In this document: positions 61,942 through 64,000 of the stretch, in pieces | Numbering within the stretch: the first letter of the stretch is position 1 | Layout of the letters: every line of letters begins with the position of its first letter | Source of the DNA: Ascaphus truei | Lineage: Eukaryota > Chordata > Amphibia > Anura > Ascaphidae | Reading direction: 5' to 3' | Length of the DNA stretch: 64,000 nucleotides | NCBI GenBank assembly: GCA_036426205.1 | Contig: WSYH01001180.1 | Coordinates: 64,482 to 128,481 of the forward strand | Notes under the pieces: generated by a model | Seen by the model: only the letters and a program-made list of their open reading frames with translations | Databases searched by the model: none | What the model was told of the DNA's origin: nothing | Program-made: the position numbers and the translations under genes

Positions 61942-63989
61942 ATGGTGGTGGCCATTTTTGCCACCCCCAAATTTTGCCATCCTAGGCCCGGGCCTAACGG
62001 GAAATTCGCTAATGCACTTTGCCTCTATGTGGGTTTTCAACGTGCCAAGGAACTGCAGCAGCAAGCAATGCGCTGTGGTCATAAGGAAGATACAGAAGTT
62101 TTACTTGGCAAGGGCACATCCAGTATCACTGATGAGAAAGAATGTGTGCACAGTACTGCTGATGTTTCAGAACCTACCAAAGTAAAGAAGAAAAGGAAAA
62201 AGTCTACAGAAACGCCTGTGAGAGCTACAAACTTTGCAAGCAAAGTCTGCCCACCTGTAGGACTGCCAGCTGGGGTTCTAGCGAATACAGTGAAAACAGC
62301 TGCAATAGCGCCTCCCGAGGTTAGGAAGAAAAATACTCCTGATAGCACCAAAATGGAGGACAATGAACCCTACCCCAAGGAAGAGTGGCCCTTCTGGTCC
62401 TATGAGGATACGGATAAGGATGAAGATATCTCTTATGGGGAACCCAAATCAAGTCACACCCACCAAACACCTCAAGAATGGTGCAGGTGCCTAAACTCGG
62501 TATGCACCGAACAAACAGGTTTCTATGACTCAGAATATTCCTGCCAGCTAACCCAACTGCAAGAAAAGCCTGGCAGATACAGTGAAGCTGCTGAAGTTTC
62601 AAAATTAAGAAGGAGACCCCAGTATCCCTGATGGGATGGAGTCGTCCAAAACAAAAAGGCAGAAAAAGAAAAGTGGTTCTTCACTTACCATGGAAGGAAC
62701 AGACACGTACGCAGATCACGCGGAAAAAAAGGGGGTCCGAGATGCCCTGCAGCCTAGAGAAAATGGAGGATTCGTCACACAGATGACAGAATATCCAGAG
62801 GGCTCAAGGCAGAAGTCGTGTAACCCAAAGAAGTGTCTGTCCGGTGCCAACAGTGGGGAACCCTCAATCAACCATACCAAGGAAGTGGAGCCGGAACCAT
62901 TGAGTGACGATCCCTTGACCAGCCCTGAATATGCACTATAGGCTGCCAGGCATAACTGTGATCTGCTTTGTAAACGATTGAAACAGGAGATGGAAGCTAA
63001 TGCAAGCCTACAGAGTGATCTGTTCTCAATCAACTATGACTGTGGGACAGTGATGAACACGGAGCGTCGCTTACGTAGTGACTTAAAGTACTGGATGACT
63101 GAGCTGAAGATGGCAAACGTTACTATTACCGCCATGGATGAAAAGCAGAGCCAATCTGATAGAATGATTGCTCATCTGAAACAGAAGTATGAGGAGGCAC
63201 TGAAAGAAATTAGTCTCTCTCAGCAAGAGGTTCACAATTGCCATCGAGAGGTCGAAGTCTTTCAGAATGAGGTTCATACTCTCTGCATAGAACTGAATGC
63301 CTCACACCAGGAGGTCAACAGTGTCCGCACAGAGGTGGACATGTCACAGAATGAGGTTCATACTCTCCGCGTAGCACTGGATGTCTCACACCAAGAGATC
63401 AGCAGTTTCCACACAGAACTGGAAGTCTCTAAAAAGGAACTTCACAGTCTCGCTGAGGAGCAGGACATCTCTCAAAAAGCTGTCTACAGTCTTAGTATGG
63501 ATTTTAAAGTCTCTCAGAAGGAGCTTCACACCCTCAACCTAGAGATAGAAGTCTCACGCCAGGAGACCGGGAGTCTCAACTCAGAAGTGCGTAAATGGAA
63601 GGAGGACTACAAGGAGAGGAGGCTTTGAATATTACAGAGACTGTAAAAAGATAAAATACAATGCTGAAAGCAGATAATTCTGATTTGACAGACCACGTCA
63701 ATGAAAAGAATGAAAAACTTAATGAGCTAGAAAAAATGATGAAACTATTTGAATATGAAAAGTTAGAAGCATTGGAGCAACGCACACAAGCAGAGCACCT
63801 ACTGCAGAACCAACTGCAAGGTCTGCGTGCGTATCTACAGACTGCCAAAGAGAAGCAGCGATGTCTGCAGGAAGAAAATCTGCCGCTGCTAAAGAAGTAC
63901 AAGTGCTGCAGGAATGTCAGATTAACCAGTGTCCCCCCGCAAAGCAGCATGAGAATCTGAAGGCTACCCTGAGCATCGCTAGAGGCCAA
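61942..63989 (+). pseudogene. Unrecognised coiled-coil protein frame, broken, runs to the window end
   Basis: I do not recognise this family. Frame 1 (61942-62631, 229 codons) is hydrophilic, with a KKKRKKS basic block near residue 76 and an acidic patch DTDKDED near 153. Frame 2 is open from 62636 to 63628 except for one TAG at 62939-62941. Its second part (62978-63628) is a long coiled coil with an approximately 14-residue repeat (EVSxxELHSL-like, about ten units). A third frame (63661-63960) continues coiled-coil sequence (EHLLQNQLQGLRAYLQ). No introns are evident across 2 kb. Intronless layout, one stop and two frame changes suggest a retrogene or a retroelement ORF1. A live gene with sequencing errors is the alternative. 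The true end is outside the window. Confidence 0.5.
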
Positions 63990-64000
63990 GCTTAGAGGCC

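Overview
The window looks like vertebrate nuclear DNA, most probably from a frog or other amphibian. It has intron-split genes, many dispersed transposon families of anuran type, a Gmr1-like Ty3/gypsy element, long minisatellites and no prokaryote-like gene packing. Species cannot be told from the sequence. Two host genes are recognisable, both on the minus strand. FRMD8 (38574-47206, nine coding exons, first coding exon not found) encodes the FERM protein that partners iRhom and ADAM17. A cytosolic sulfotransferase (SULT1-like) relic at 57921-61493 keeps only its first three coding exons.

Layout. 1-4040: low-complexity and minisatellite DNA with two non-autonomous DNA transposons. 4040-9010: a clean 40-bp minisatellite (block A), then block B (C/T-rich repeat, GC-rich transposon, 'agaaatccc' minisatellite, anuran repeat) and the first bases of a C/T-rich satellite (block D). 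9010-24495: a scrambled set of inverted and direct pieces of block D and of block E (the real FRMD8 3' region, 36800-40520), including two inverted, indel-ridden copies of the last FRMD8 exons. 24495-30559 and 30568-36800: two more A-B-D units in tandem, separated by an 8-base N gap. 36800-47206: intact block E and FRMD8. 47.2-53.0 kb: FRMD8 upstream DNA with transposon-like repeats, a CCAAT-box array and a promoter-like CpG region. 53.0-57.9 kb: L2/CR1-like tail, Gmr1-like element, solo LTR. 57.9-61.5 kb: the SULT relic, whose third exon is split by a second solo LTR. 61.5-64.0 kb: minisatellite, transposon and a broken coiled-coil reading frame that runs off the window.

The extra copies of A, B, D and E differ from the cleanest copies mainly by single-base insertions and deletions, share some of these errors, and switch strand repeatedly at the same point. 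This is more like unpolished long-read misassembly around a G-rich satellite than 25 kb of real duplications, but sequence alone cannot exclude a real palindromic locus. The best-supported biology is the SULT relic: a solo LTR flanked by the 5-bp duplication CAGGT (ACCTG on the coding strand) sits inside exon 3, and removing it in thought gives exactly the 98-bp exon length usual in SULT1 genes. Nearly all long reading frames between 4 and 36 kb are satellite artefacts.
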